Shown piece after piece: positions 29,578 to 39,363 of a stretch of DNA of 64,000 nucleotides. This stretch comes from Granulicella sp. WH15 (GTDB lineage Bacteria; Acidobacteriota; Terriglobia; Terriglobales; Acidobacteriaceae), in contig NZ_CP042596.1 in the NCBI RefSeq assembly GCF_009914315.1, forward strand, positions 372,001-436,000. Direction: 5' to 3'. Every line of letters begins with the position of its first letter. The stretch's first letter is position 1. The notes below the pieces were generated by a model, which saw only the letters and a list, made by a program, of their open reading frames with translations, searched no databases and was not told where the DNA came from. Both the position numbers and the translations under genes were made by a program.

Positions 29578-31218
29578 TTACTTTCCGGGAGGGCTCGTGC
29601 GGGGGAGTCGTAGGAGGGACTGGTGCTTTGACGACTGGAGGAGTTGGGGGCTGAGGTGGTGGTGGGGAGGAAGTGGGGCAATTAGGGCCTTGCGCAGGTC
29701 GATATCCCCGTGGCTGCTCGTGATCTTAATCCTGGGGCCTCCCTTGCCGACCGTGCCGGTCAGGCTTGACTGGTGTCCCGCCTCGTTCACGGGGAGCCCA
29801 AACTCATTTTGCAGTGAGCCGTCCGTCGTTTCGGCATCGACTGTAAAGCCCAGGTGATCGGGGAGGGTTAAATTTACTGAGCCGTGTCGATTCTCGATCT
29901 TCACATCTCCCAACGGCGGTGCGCTGGTTACGTCGACGGAGCCATTGCTGTTTGTGACTGTCACGTCGCCGGCCATGTGGTCCAGTGTGATATTCCGGTT
30001 GCGGGTCGTCAGCAGGGTCGGCCCGGCGGCACGGTCGACGCTTAGGCTTGCATCCGAGCTGATCTCTGCCTCGCCATCGAGGCGGGCGAGTTGGAGATCG
30101 GTGCGGCTGGTATGGAAGCGGAGCGCTCCTTGGACCTGCTCGAGGTGGGTGGTTCCGTAGAAATCTCCCTCCAGGGAGACCTGCCCGCTGATGGCGGTGA
30201 GGTTCAGGTCCTGTACATGGCCCTTGAGCGAGACGCCGCCGGTGATGTTGTGGGCGGAGAAAGAGGAATCGCTGTGGTTGATGCGAGCCGTGGCATCGCC
30301 CGTGATGGTGGAGAGCTCAATATCGCCGTGGTTGGCCGTTACGTTGACCGGGGCTTTCAAGCCGGTGACGCGGATGTCGCCGTGGTTGGCGGTGATGGTG
30401 GTCGCGGTCGCATCGGGCAGGGTAATGGTCAGGTCGGCGGTCGCGCCGTCGAAGCTGGGGACGATCACCGTCATCTGTCCACCGCCATTGGTGATCTGGG
30501 GGGTAAGTTGCTGGTTCCTACGGTCGGCCTCGGTGTCGGAGCTGGTGTAAATCTCCTTGTGTGCCGAGATGTGGACCAGCCCGTCCTGACTGCCGCCGTT
30601 CACGGTTACATCGCCGTGCGGATTGTCGATCAAGAGGCTGGTGCCGGGGGAGATGGTCTGGTCGAGCGCTTGGTCGGACTCGTGCTTTTCTCCAAGAAAC
30701 TGCGCCAGGCTGTCGCTATCGCCGCCGAATGCGGAGAGCAGATCCTGCTTATGGTCTTGCAAGCCCATGCCGACGACGCCTCCGATGGAGAGCACCACCA
30801 ACAAAAAAATAGCTCCGCCGCCGAGACAGCGTCGTCCGACCGGTGGAGTATCCGGATGCAGGCTGGCCATGAACTGGTCGAACCCCCACTCCAGGAGCAG
30901 CACTGCCCCGGCGACGACGAAGAGCATTGGCCACCAGCGGCTGTAGTAGTTCATCGCCTGTGTGGCGGTGAGCCTGCCGTTGCGCACCAGCAGCAGGGCC
31001 ACGCCGATGGCGATCAAGAGCAGAGGGCCCAGCAGGGAGCGGCGTCTAAACCCTCGTATTTGTTGACGATAGAGCGCACGCTGATCCCGCACTGCCTGAC
31101 GTTGTGCCTTGAAGGCATCCCGTTGGGCCCGGGCCTGCTCCTTCATCATCCGGCGCTGTTGGCGCGGGTCGAACCCATACGGAGGAGGAGGGGGATACGG
31201 TGGGGGATAGCTCGCCAT
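29578..31218 (-). CDS. DUF4097-type beta-strand-repeat membrane protein, last gene of the sigma cassette; C-terminus probably frameshifted
   Basis: The product is 546 residues. A Pro/Tyr-rich N-terminus, a Gln/Arg-rich stretch and three helices (about 61-78, 93-110 and 132-150) precede a long region of short repeated strands. Recurring units include NPHGDVTVNG, TANHGDIRVTG, SSDASLSVDRA and SSHGDIDLRKA, giving a solenoid-like fold on the far side of the membrane. The last 30 residues look out of frame. Adding one base in a C run (G run at 29664-29667 or 29674-29677) would instead yield a proline linker ending RKVTITPQGVTVEVK and stopping at 29540-29542. The start ATG directly follows the upstream stop codon. 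Such proteins often accompany envelope-stress sigma factors; a direct function is unknown. Confidence 0.75.
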   Translation of the reverse strand: MASYPPPYPPPPPYGFDPRQQRRMMKEQARAQRDAFKAQRQAVRDQRALYRQQIRGFRRRSLLGPLLLIAIGVALLLVRNGRLTATQAMNYYSRWWPMLFVVAGAVLLLEWGFDQFMASLHPDTPPVGRRCLGGGAIFLLVVLSIGGVVGMGLQDHKQDLLSAFGGDSDSLAQFLGEKHESDQALDQTISPGTSLLIDNPHGDVTVNGGSQDGLVHISAHKEIYTSSDTEADRRNQQLTPQITNGGGQMTVIVPSFDGATADLTITLPDATATTITANHGDIRVTGLKAPVNVTANHGDIELSTITGDATARINHSDSSFSAHNITGGVSLKGHVQDLNLTAISGQVSLEGDFYGTTHLEQVQGALRFHTSRTDLQLARLDGEAEISSDASLSVDRAAGPTLLTTRNRNITLDHMAGDVTVTNSNGSVDVTSAPPLGDVKIENRHGSVNLTLPDHLGFTVDAETTDGSLQNEFGLPVNEAGHQSSLTGTVGKGGPRIKITSSHGDIDLRKALIAPLPPHHHLSPQLLQSSKHQSLLRLPRTSPPGK

Positions 31219-32469
31219 TTACGGCCTCTCTTCCGGCTGGGGAGCGGGGGGATTGGGCGACGGGGGAGCGGATGGAGGGTATCCGGCCGGAGGATACCTG
31301 TAGGCTTCGGCGGCCGCGGCGTTGTAGGCGGTTCTCTCGAGGACGGCCATAACGCCCGCCAGGATGATGAAGTATGGCCAGCTCCGCTCCCACTCGATCC
31401 AGTGCAGGGAGTTAAGCAGCAGCAGCACGCCGACCAGCAGTACCCAGACCGATCCGCGCAGCGCCCGTAGTACCCGGACTCGGTACATGGGCGAGCCGTC
31501 GTCCTCGATGCCTGCTCCGGCCGCAGTCATCTTACGGATGAAGATCCAGATGCTCAGCCCAATCATGCCGACGCCGACCACCGCGGTGGGGGGAAGGCCA
31601 TGAAAGAGTCCGGAGTTGCCGATCAGGAAGAAGGTTCCCAGAGCGATCAGCCATATGGCCCCAACGGGAAAGCGGCTGCGCGGAGGGGGGATATCGAGCG
31701 GCGCGTTGATAGGGGTGGAGAAGGGCGGGTAGCCGGTTACATAGCTGGCGCTGTAGTTCGGCACATAGCCGGTGGACTGGCCATAGGGCCCTGTCTGGCC
31801 GGGTTGAGCCGCTCCGTAGGGCTGGGTCGGAGGAACGGAGGGCGGAGGGTAGTTCTCCGTCGGTGCTCCCCAACTGGCGCGGGTAGGCTCGTTCGTCGGG
31901 GCGGCGGCAGGAGGAGTTTGTCCGGGCTGCTGTGGAGCGGGGGGCTGGGGCCAGCTTTTTCCAAAGCCAAGTCTCTCGCCTATGTCATTGAAGCCGAATG
32001 GGTTCGGCAAGGGAGTGCCGTCCCGGCGAGCCCGAGCCGTGTGATGGGCTTCGATGGCCATATAGAAGATCCAGCCCGCCACCAGAAGGCCGAGGATGTC
32101 GGCGGTGTGCGAGAGGCTAACCAGCACGGCGAAGATTACCAGGTGAACGATTCCCTTGGCATACTGCTCGTTGTACATGGCGCCGACGCCGGGGATAAGC
32201 CCCAGCAGCGCGGCCAGGGCGGGATTGGGCGTGCCGGAGATCAGCGGGGTCGTGGCTCCTGGCGGCACTCCGGGGTCCACTGGATTGTAACCGTAGTTCT
32301 GGCCTGATCCGGCGGCGTAGGGGGGGGGCGCACCCAGCTTGGCTGCCAGGCAAGGCTCGCAGTACACGGCCGTCCCGACGACGCGGATCGTCTCTTTATT
32401 CAGGGGCTTGCCGCAGTTCTGGCAGAAGCCGACCCGATCCTGATTGGCTGCTTGGGTCTCGTCGATCAT
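31219..32469 (-). CDS. B-box/zinc-ribbon membrane protein
   Basis: The protein is 416 residues. An N-terminal zinc motif FCQNCGK with YCEPCLAAK (C-x2-C pairs) comes first. A Pro/Gly linker follows, then helices at about 84-100, 104-125, 267-286 and 290-305, with two more near the C-terminus. The segment NPALAALLGLIPGVGAMYNEQYAKG is like the TM2-type motif of small acidobacterial membrane proteins. A long proline-, glutamine- and tyrosine-rich linker separates the two membrane parts. It sits between the anti-sigma factor and the DUF4097 protein with no gaps, so a shared role in the regulated response is likely. Confidence 0.7.
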   Translation of the reverse strand: MIDETQAANQDRVGFCQNCGKPLNKETIRVVGTAVYCEPCLAAKLGAPPPYAAGSGQNYGYNPVDPGVPPGATTPLISGTPNPALAALLGLIPGVGAMYNEQYAKGIVHLVIFAVLVSLSHTADILGLLVAGWIFYMAIEAHHTARARRDGTPLPNPFGFNDIGERLGFGKSWPQPPAPQQPGQTPPAAAPTNEPTRASWGAPTENYPPPSVPPTQPYGAAQPGQTGPYGQSTGYVPNYSASYVTGYPPFSTPINAPLDIPPPRSRFPVGAIWLIALGTFFLIGNSGLFHGLPPTAVVGVGMIGLSIWIFIRKMTAAGAGIEDDGSPMYRVRVLRALRGSVWVLLVGVLLLLNSLHWIEWERSWPYFIILAGVMAVLERTAYNAAAAEAYRYPPAGYPPSAPPSPNPPAPQPEERP

Positions 32470-32471
32470 GG

Positions 32472-33383
32472 CTACTCTCCTTCCGTGTTGAGGTGGTACT
32501 CGGCTGTGGAGAGAGAGGGGGAGGAGTCAGGAACATCTCCCGAAATGGGCATAAAACGGGCAGGCGGTTCGACCCCCCGGAGGGGCTCGCGGCGGCTGGT
32601 GCCGTGGTCGGGGGCTGACCGTTTCTCGGGCTGTTTCTCGGGCGCCGTCTGGCGATGTTCTTCTGGCGTGCTTTGGCCCTCTCCTTGGTACGGACGAGCC
32701 GATTCGTCATCCTCGCGGCTGCGGCGGATATCCTCAAGCCGCGACTCCAGCACGTAGACGACCTTCAGGTTGCCGTAGTAGCGGGCGGCACTGGCGCGGG
32801 CATCGTAGAAACCGCGCCGCAGCCCGGATGGGCTTAGATTGCTGGCGCTCAACTGGTTCAGCTTGACGCCGGTGAGGCTCAGGGTCAGGGCAACTGAGAA
32901 GAACGCCATCGCGGCGGTCATGGCCAGGCGCGGCTGCAACAGGTGGAAGCGCAGACTTTGCCAGCGGCTGTTGCCGGTGATCCGCTGGCGGAAGGGAAGG
33001 ACGTTGCCTCCGCTTGCCAGCACCGGAACCGGCTGCATAAGGGGGAGGTTGTACTCGGTCCACACGGGGGCGACCCACTCCGCGCTGTCGTCGGTTTGGC
33101 CTAAAGGAGCGCCGCTGGTCTGGGCCAGGATTTTTTCCAATAAGGCCGCGGAGGGCTCCGGCCGCGGCGTGCGCAGCATCTCCAGCCACGCCGCGCCGCG
33201 CTGGGCTTCGCTCAACATCTGGCTGCAGGTCGCGCAGCTGGCGATGTGCGCGTCGAACCGGGCCTGCTCGGCCGGGCTCAGAACGCCGTCCAGCGCATCG
33301 GTCAGGCTGGCCTCGCACTCGATGCATCCCGGGGCCTTCGGGTCTTGCCGTTCATTGCCCTCGAATTGGATCATCTTCGCCAT
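32472..33383 (-). CDS. Anti-sigma factor with zinc-finger domain
   Basis: The protein is 303 residues. CIECEASLTDALDGVLSPAE followed by FDAHIASCATCSQML gives the H-x3-C-x2-C zinc site of zf-HC2/RsrA-type anti-sigma domains (residues about 20-60). One transmembrane helix (RLAMTAAMAFFSVALTLSL) lies near 155-173, and the C-terminal half is hydrophilic and extracytoplasmic. It is expected to hold the ECF sigma factor encoded immediately upstream at the membrane. Start ATG 33383 follows the sigma stop codon with no gap. What signal releases the factor cannot be told. Confidence 0.85.
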   Translation of the reverse strand: MAKMIQFEGNERQDPKAPGCIECEASLTDALDGVLSPAEQARFDAHIASCATCSQMLSEAQRGAAWLEMLRTPRPEPSAALLEKILAQTSGAPLGQTDDSAEWVAPVWTEYNLPLMQPVPVLASGGNVLPFRQRITGNSRWQSLRFHLLQPRLAMTAAMAFFSVALTLSLTGVKLNQLSASNLSPSGLRRGFYDARASAARYYGNLKVVYVLESRLEDIRRSREDDESARPYQGEGQSTPEEHRQTAPEKQPEKRSAPDHGTSRREPLRGVEPPARFMPISGDVPDSSPSLSTAEYHLNTEGE

Positions 33384-34115
33384 CTACATCACCTTCCCTT
33401 CTATACGTTGCAACATTCTTCCTAGTTCCGCACGCCCTCTACTTATTCGGCTTTTGACGGTGCCTTCGGGGATCTTGAGAATGAGGGCGATCTCTTTATA
33501 ATCCATATCCTCTAAATCCCTTAGAATCACCGCCTCGCGCAGCTCGGGCGAGAGCTGCGCCAGCGCCTGCTGGATGGTCGCCTTCAACTGCAACCCGGCG
33601 ACATGTTGCTCCTGGCCGGGCCCGGTGTCGGGCAGCCGCTCGGCCAGCGTCGGGCCGTCGTCCTCGCCGCTCAGGCTGATGTCCATGGAGTCGGTCGCCC
33701 GCTCCAGCTTGCTGCGGCGAAAGTGATCGACCAGCATGTTCCGGGCCAGCGTGGTGATCCACGTCTGAAAGCTGCCCTTGGCCTGGTCGAAGCTGCGCAG
33801 GTTGCGGTAGACCTTCAGAAATATATCCTGAGTCAGGTCTTCGGCGTCGTCGGCCGAGCCAGTGAACCGGTAGCAGATGGCATAGATGCGGCGGTGCTGT
33901 CCGGTGACCATCTGGTGCCATGCGCGCTGGTCTCCTGCGATGCACTGGCGAACCAGCAACCCATAAGCATCCTGCTCGGCTTGTTGTTCGGGTGTCCGCT
34001 GCAACCTGGCCTCGGGGGATCTACCGGATGGCAGAAGTGTACTATCTCCTTCGCTTCGCGCCTTTCTGCCGCCAGTTGCCTCCCGAAATGGAACTGCCAA
34101 GCTGAAAACGCCCAT
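33384..34115 (-). CDS. ECF RNA polymerase sigma factor
   Basis: The protein is 243 residues. Region 2 includes ADDAEDLTQDIFLKVYRNL and WITTLARNMLVDHFRRSK. Region 4 includes LSPELREAVILRDLEDMDYKEIALILKIPEGTVKSRISRGRAEL, the helix-turn-helix that reads the -35 box. Length is normal apart from an N-terminal extension of about 45 residues that may be real or an upstream start artefact; ATG 34115 has only AGAGG close by. It is the first gene of the four-gene cassette and is likely self-activated. Confidence 0.9.
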   Translation of the reverse strand: MGVFSLAVPFREATGGRKARSEGDSTLLPSGRSPEARLQRTPEQQAEQDAYGLLVRQCIAGDQRAWHQMVTGQHRRIYAICYRFTGSADDAEDLTQDIFLKVYRNLRSFDQAKGSFQTWITTLARNMLVDHFRRSKLERATDSMDISLSGEDDGPTLAERLPDTGPGQEQHVAGLQLKATIQQALAQLSPELREAVILRDLEDMDYKEIALILKIPEGTVKSRISRGRAELGRMLQRIEGKVM

Positions 34116-34306
34116 GGACCTCTATACGCAGGTACGTGCGTCACGGTTCCGTGGCCTTTTTACCTGCGAATTTCATGCGGTCCTGCTCCCAATACGCGCT
34201 AAAATTGCCCGTCGGGGAGATGTTTTGTTGCCCACGGAACTTAGTGCCGCAACGATCCATTTCGCAATGGAAGTTATAGGCATCATAGGAGTTCAGGAGG
34301 AACACA

Positions 34307-35071
34307 ATGGTCCTTAGCAAACGTCTCGCCGCCGAATTCTTCGGCACATTCTGGCTCGTCTTCGGTGGCTGCGGCAGTGCGGTGCTTGCTGCTGCGTTTC
34401 CCGCACTCGGCATTGGGTTCGCCGGCGTGGCTCTTGCCTTCGGACTGACTGTGCTGACCATGGCCTTCGCCATCGGCCACATCTCGGGCTGCCATCTGAA
34501 TCCGGCGGTCTCGGTCGGACTGGTTGTGGGTAAGCGGTTTCCCGCCTCCGAGCTGATCCCGTACATCGTCGCGCAGGTCATCGGCGCTATTGCGGGCAGC
34601 GGTGTTCTCTACCTGATCGCCACGGGAAAGCCGGGCTTCGTGGTGGGTGGCTTTGCCTCGAATGGATACGGGGTCAACTCGCCGGGCGGCTACTCGCTGG
34701 TGGCCTGCTTCATCGCAGAGGTGGTGTTGACGATGTTCTTCCTGCTCATCATTTTGGGCTCGACCGACGTGCGCGCCCCCAAGGGTTTTGCTCCCATCGC
34801 CATCGGCCTGGGCCTGACGCTGATCCACCTCATCAGCATCCCGGTCACCAATACGTCGGTCAACCCGGCCCGCAGCACCGGCGTCGCGTTTTTTGCTCAG
34901 ACCGGCGCGCTTAGCCAGTTGTGGCTCTTCTGGGTTGCTCCGATCCTCGGAGCCATCATCGCTGGGGTCATCTACCAGATATTCTTCGCCGAGCCCGAGG
35001 ATGTGACGAAGAACGTCGTCATCGCCAAGCCGGAGTTCGACTCGCTGCCTGGCACCTCGGCTGGCAACTGA
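34307..35071 (+). CDS. aqpZ: Aquaporin Z
   Basis: This 254-residue protein has six helices and two half helices. Both NPA motifs are present, HLNPAVSVG and SVNPARSTG. The segment [20 protein letters not shown] is almost the AqpZ sequence itself, including the selectivity histidine and arginine, so a water channel is more likely than a glycerol facilitator. AGGAGGA eight bases upstream supports ATG 34307. It is a single gene, closed by an intrinsic terminator. Confidence 0.95.
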   Translation: MVLSKRLAAEFFGTFWLVFGGCGSAVLAAAFPALGIGFAGVALAFGLTVLTMAFAIGHISGCHLNPAVSVGLVVGKRFPASELIPYIVAQVIGAIAGSGVLYLIATGKPGFVVGGFASNGYGVNSPGGYSLVACFIAEVVLTMFFLLIILGSTDVRAPKGFAPIAIGLGLTLIHLISIPVTNTSVNPARSTGVAFFAQTGALSQLWLFWVAPILGAIIAGVIYQIFFAEPEDVTKNVVIAKPEFDSLPGTSAGN

Positions 35072-35093
35072 TCGGAACACGATCGCCTCGATG

Positions 35094-35136
35094 AAACGCG
35101 GTCTCTCTATTGATTAGGGAGGCCGCGTTTTATTTG
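35094..35136 (+). terminator. Terminator of aqpZ
   Basis: AAACGCGGTCTCTCT pairs with AGGGAGGCCGCGTTT around a seven-base loop, then TTATTT. It starts 22 bases after the aqpZ stop. Confidence 0.85.
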
Positions 35137-35145
35137 CATGTCTTT

Positions 35146-35272
35146 TTACTGCTTCGCGTGGTTCTTCCATTGGCCGGGAATAAAAATATGCTTGCTGCCG
35201 ACCAGCGGAAGGCCCCATGCTGATTATTTACCCCATACTGCCCCGAGAACTGCACGAAGTGCCAGCTAGGAG
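35146..35272 (+). repeat. Dispersed repeat, family C, copy 4 (plus-strand orientation)
   Basis: It is the near-complete reverse of copy 1, running from CTTCGCGTGG through GCTGCCGACCAGCGGAAGG to CCCCGAGAACTGCACGAAGTGCC. It follows aqpZ in the same gene-relative orientation as the minus-strand copies. It ends at the ribosome site of the next gene. Confidence 0.8.
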
Positions 35273-35280
35273 ACTACCCT

Positions 35281-36732
35281 TTGATCCGTATGCCCCATCT
35301 TGCCGCATCGCTACTGCTTGTCTCAGTGGCCGCCGCCGCACAGACGCCCAACCTGACCGCTACCTACCAGCCCGCCGCCACCAAACTCATCTCCGACTCG
35401 CTCGCCGACACCGAGGGCTATGCGAACCTAGCCTATCTCTGCGACCACATCGGTAAACGCATCTCCGGCTCTGAGCCGCTCACCCGTGCCATCAACTGGG
35501 CTGCCGAGACCATGCGCAAAGACGGCCTCGCCAACGTTCGGGTTCAGCCCGTCATGGTGCCGCACTGGGTGCGCGGGCAGGAGTCGGGAGCCATCTTCAC
35601 CCCGGTGACCAAGCCCCTGCACATGTTGGGCCTGGGGATGTCGGTCGCCACGCCTCCCGGCGGCATCACCGCTCCGGTTGTCGTCGTGCCGGACTTTGCC
35701 GCGCTCGATAAACTCGGCCGCGCTGGGGTAGAGGGCAAGATCGTCGTCTTCAACGCGCCCTACGTCGGCTACGGCCAGACCGTGATGTACCGTACCGCCG
35801 GGCCTTCGCGCGCGGCGGCTCTGGGAGCGGTGGCTGTGCTCGTGCGCGCAATCACGCCGCTCGCTGTGCAGCTTCCCCACACCGGAACCACCTCCTACGA
35901 TGAGAAACAGCCCAAGATTCCCGCCGCAGCCATCTCTCTCGAGGACGCCCTGCTGCTCGCACGTTTGCAGTCCGAAGGCACTGTGCCGACGGTTCATCTG
36001 GAGATGCAGGGGCACCTTGAACCTGAGGTGCAGGCTGGCAACGTGATGGGAGATATCGTCGGCTCCGAGCATCCCGAGGAGGTTGTCGTCATCGGGGGTC
36101 ATATCGACTCATGGGACGTGGGCCAGGGCGCGCAGGACGACGGCTCCGGCATTATGGCCACGCTTGAGGCCGTCAACATCATCAAGCGCAGTGGGCTGAA
36201 GCCGAAGCGCACTATCCGCGTGGTCTTCTGGGTGAACGAAGAGAACGGCGGCGCGGGCGGCAAGGCCTACCTGAAGCTGGTGGAGAGTGACCTTGCCCAC
36301 CAAGTGGCCGCTATCGAGATGGACGGCGGCGCGGAGGCTCCCATCGGCTATGGCTATGGAGTGGCCAACGGTCCACGCCGCGCTGTTCCCGGCGGCACCG
36401 CCCCGGCAGCGCCGGTGTTGAATGCCGACCAGCAGGCCTCGATGGCGATGCTCCAGCAGATCGCGTCTCTTCTGCAGCCTATCGGTGCGGATAAAATCCG
36501 CGTGGGAGGAGGCGGATCGGATATCTCGCCGCTGATGGGCGAGGGGGTTCCGGGGCTGGGTGAGTCCACCACCGGCGCTCACTACTTCGACTGGCACCAC
36601 ACCGAAGCCGATACTCTCGACAAGGTCAATCCGGAGGACTTCCGCAAGAACATCGCCTCGCTTGCCGTAATGACTTACGTGCTAGCCGATATGCCGGGCC
36701 ATCTTACCGGGCAGAAGGGTGCAGGCGAGTAA
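35281..36732 (+). CDS. M28 family zinc peptidase (secreted)
   Basis: The protein is 483 residues with a signal peptide ending around AAAQ (residue 21). The co-catalytic zinc site is clear: GGHIDSWDVGQGAQDDGSG gives H and the bridging D, VNEENGGAGGKAY gives the catalytic and binding glutamates, and WHHTEADTLD near the C-terminus gives the last histidine. A PA-type insert occupies the middle. It resembles carboxypeptidase Q-type aminopeptidases. The TTG at 35281 is the preferred start because AGGAGA lies seven bases upstream; ATG 35290 would leave a 16-base spacing. The 3' end meets kdpC with a five-base gap. Confidence 0.87.
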   Translation: MIRMPHLAASLLLVSVAAAAQTPNLTATYQPAATKLISDSLADTEGYANLAYLCDHIGKRISGSEPLTRAINWAAETMRKDGLANVRVQPVMVPHWVRGQESGAIFTPVTKPLHMLGLGMSVATPPGGITAPVVVVPDFAALDKLGRAGVEGKIVVFNAPYVGYGQTVMYRTAGPSRAAALGAVAVLVRAITPLAVQLPHTGTTSYDEKQPKIPAAAISLEDALLLARLQSEGTVPTVHLEMQGHLEPEVQAGNVMGDIVGSEHPEEVVVIGGHIDSWDVGQGAQDDGSGIMATLEAVNIIKRSGLKPKRTIRVVFWVNEENGGAGGKAYLKLVESDLAHQVAAIEMDGGAEAPIGYGYGVANGPRRAVPGGTAPAAPVLNADQQASMAMLQQIASLLQPIGADKIRVGGGGSDISPLMGEGVPGLGESTTGAHYFDWHHTEADTLDKVNPEDFRKNIASLAVMTYVLADMPGHLTGQKGAGE

Positions 36733-36737
36733 CTCAG

Positions 36738-37304
36738 TTACTTCGTGAGTTGATCTAATTCCAGATTTAATTCGAGTACATTTACGTGAGCCTCGCCAAG
36801 AACTCCAAACTGGCGGGGCTCCGTATGTTTGAGCACCAGGCGATGTACCGCATCCGGAGTAAGCCCACGCTCCCGCGCAATGCGAGCCACCTGGTACTCC
36901 GCACCAGCCGGTGTAATATCCGGATCGAGTCCCGATGCAGACGTGGTGACGAGATCGATAGGAACATCGCTGCCCGGATGATCCATCTCGGCTACAGCTG
37001 CATCCTGCTTCATGCGATCGATCAGCTTCTGATTAGTAGGCCCAAGATTCGAGCCACCCGAGTTAGCAGCATCATAGCCGCTGCCCGCTGCTGACGGACG
37101 TGAGTGGAAGTACTTGGGTGATGAGAATGGCTGGCCGATCAATCGTGATCCTACTAGCACTCCATCTTTTTTTATAAGTTGCCCATTCGCCTTATCTTTG
37201 AAGAACAACTGCGCCAGGCCGGTAACAAGCAGAGGATAGGCGAGGCCAAAGATAACGGTTGTGACTAATGTAAAGAGAACAGCGGTAATGAGAGTGCGAC
37301 GCAT
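36738..37304 (-). CDS. kdpC: Potassium-transporting ATPase subunit KdpC
   Basis: The protein is 188 residues. An N-terminal helix (residues 7-30) anchors a periplasmic domain with GSRLIGQPFSSPKYFHSRPSAAG, split here across the motif, and SGGSNLGPTNQKLIDR. These are the standard KdpC signatures. KdpC stabilises the KdpFABC complex and raises ATP affinity. The start ATG 37304 has AAGGG at a good distance. It is the last gene of the kdpFABC transcript, convergent with the M28 peptidase gene. Confidence 0.95.
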   Translation of the reverse strand: MRRTLITAVLFTLVTTVIFGLAYPLLVTGLAQLFFKDKANGQLIKKDGVLVGSRLIGQPFSSPKYFHSRPSAAGSGYDAANSGGSNLGPTNQKLIDRMKQDAAVAEMDHPGSDVPIDLVTTSASGLDPDITPAGAEYQVARIARERGLTPDAVHRLVLKHTEPRQFGVLGEAHVNVLELNLELDQLTK

Positions 37305-37313
37305 GGAAGACCC

Positions 37314-39353
37314 TTATGCCAGATGAATGGCGGTGATGAGCATGTCAATGAGCTTAATGCCAAGAAAAGGAGCGACTAAGCCGCCGACTCCATAGATAAG
37401 TAAGTTACGCCGCAGAAGCGCCTCCGCGGACATTGCCTTATAACCAACGCCACGTAGCGCAAGCGGAATAAGGCCAACGATTATCAGTGCATTAAAGATG
37501 ACCGCGGATAAGATAGCCGATTCTGGCGTCTTGAGGTGCATGATGTTGAGCGTCCCAAGAACGGGAAACGCAACAGCAAACATCGCAGGAATGATGGCGA
37601 AGTACTTCGCAACGTCGTTCGAGATAGAGAAGGTTGTGAGTGCTCCGCGCGTCATCAATAACTGCTTGCCGATCTCCACAATCTCAATCAACTTGGTAGG
37701 GTTCGAGTCCAGGTCCACCATGTTGCCGGCTTCCTTGGCAGCTTGTGTTCCCGTGTTCATCGCCACGCCTACGTCTGCTTGAGCCAGCGCAGGCGCGTCG
37801 TTGGTTCCATCGCCCGTCATCGCGACAAGCTTGCCTTCGGCCTGCTCGCGACGAATCAGATCCATCTTGTCCTTCGGCTTGGCCTCGGCGAGAAAGTCAT
37901 CCACGCCAGCCTCACGCGCAATAGCCGCCGCGGTCAACGGATTATCGCCGGTAATCATGATGGTTCGAATGCCCATGGTACGTAGCTGGGCGAACCTCTC
38001 CTTCATGCCACCTTTGACCACATCTTTAAGGTGGATAACCCCGAGCGCCTTGCCGTTCTCTGCGACGACCAGGGGAGTGCCACCAGAGCGTGCAATGGTC
38101 TCCACGTCAATGCGTACCTGATCCGGAAAAGACCCGCCCTTCTCCTGGATAAATCGAGCGATGGCATCGGTTGAACCTTTACGAATAATACGACCTTCCA
38201 TATCCACCCCAGACATGCGAGTGGTGGCAGAGAAGGGAACGAACTCCGCCTGCAAGTCTTTGAGGTCACGCCCACGTAGGCCATAAAGCTCCTTAGCGAG
38301 AACGACAATACTGCGTCCCTCGGGGGTTTCATCGGGCAGAGAAGAGAGCTGGGCCGCATCGGCTAACTGGTCCTTGCTTACTCCCGGAGCGGGAATAAAC
38401 TCCGATGCCTGACGATTGCCCAGAGTGATGGTGCCGGTCTTATCCAGCAGGAGAGTATTGACATCCCCCGCTGCTTCAACGGCACGGCCTGACATCGCGA
38501 GAACGTTGTACTGCACCAGCCGATCCATGCCTGCAATGCCAATCGCTGAGAGAAGACCGCCGATCGTCGTAGGGATAAGGCATACCAGCAGTGAGATCAA
38601 AACGAAGATAGATTGTGGCGCAGTGGAATAAATCGCGATAGGTTGCAAAGTAACTACAGCCAGAAGAAAGATAATTGTGAGACCAGCGAGAAGAATATTA
38701 AGTGCAATCTCATTCGGGGTCTTCTGACGTTCCGCACCTTCCACAAGAGCGATCATTCGATCAAGGAATGTTTCTCCCGGATTAGAAGTAATCCGAACCT
38801 TGATCTGATCGGAGAGTACACGTGTGCCTCCCGTAACTGCGGAGCGATCTCCACCAGCTTCACGAATCACAGGAGCCGACTCGCCGGTAATCGCAGACTC
38901 ATCGACCGACGCGACGCCTTCTATGATCTCACCATCGCCGGGAATCATAGATCCGGCAACGATAAGGCAAATATCTCCAGACCTAAGGTTGAGACTGGGA
39001 ACTTCTTCTGTGCCGCCATCAGCTTTCAAGCGAATGGCAATCGTGTCCGACTTTGCCTTTCGCAACGCATCAGCCTGGGCTTTGCCGCGTCCTTCGGCCA
39101 TAGCCTCCGCGAAGTTGGCAAAAAGCACGGTGAACCAAAGCCATAACGTAATCTGAAGATCGAAGCGCAGCGTGTGATGTCTGAGAATTACATCTTGAAT
39201 CATATAAATCGTCGTAATGACACTGCCTATTTCGACGACAAACATAACTGGATTTTTCATCATCACGCGAGGATGCAGCTTGGCGAAGGCATCGCTGAGT
39301 GCATGACTGACGATCTTTGTATCCCAGAGAGAACGCTTGCGTGTGTTTGCCAT
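37314..39353 (-). CDS. kdpB: Potassium-transporting P-type ATPase subunit KdpB
   Basis: The protein is 679 residues from ATG 39353, preceded by AAAGGAG. It has the P-type ATPase core. [13 protein letters not shown] holds the phosphorylated aspartate, ESAPVI is the actuator region, and [14 protein letters not shown] and [21 protein letters not shown] form the ATP and hinge domains. KdpB couples ATP hydrolysis to K+ uptake through KdpA. The upstream extension to 39449 overlaps kdpA and is not used. Confidence 0.96.
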   Translation of the reverse strand: MANTRKRSLWDTKIVSHALSDAFAKLHPRVMMKNPVMFVVEIGSVITTIYMIQDVILRHHTLRFDLQITLWLWFTVLFANFAEAMAEGRGKAQADALRKAKSDTIAIRLKADGGTEEVPSLNLRSGDICLIVAGSMIPGDGEIIEGVASVDESAITGESAPVIREAGGDRSAVTGGTRVLSDQIKVRITSNPGETFLDRMIALVEGAERQKTPNEIALNILLAGLTIIFLLAVVTLQPIAIYSTAPQSIFVLISLLVCLIPTTIGGLLSAIGIAGMDRLVQYNVLAMSGRAVEAAGDVNTLLLDKTGTITLGNRQASEFIPAPGVSKDQLADAAQLSSLPDETPEGRSIVVLAKELYGLRGRDLKDLQAEFVPFSATTRMSGVDMEGRIIRKGSTDAIARFIQEKGGSFPDQVRIDVETIARSGGTPLVVAENGKALGVIHLKDVVKGGMKERFAQLRTMGIRTIMITGDNPLTAAAIAREAGVDDFLAEAKPKDKMDLIRREQAEGKLVAMTGDGTNDAPALAQADVGVAMNTGTQAAKEAGNMVDLDSNPTKLIEIVEIGKQLLMTRGALTTFSISNDVAKYFAIIPAMFAVAFPVLGTLNIMHLKTPESAILSAVIFNALIIVGLIPLALRGVGYKAMSAEALLRRNLLIYGVGGLVAPFLGIKLIDMLITAIHLA

Positions 39354-39363
39354 GATGGCTCCT

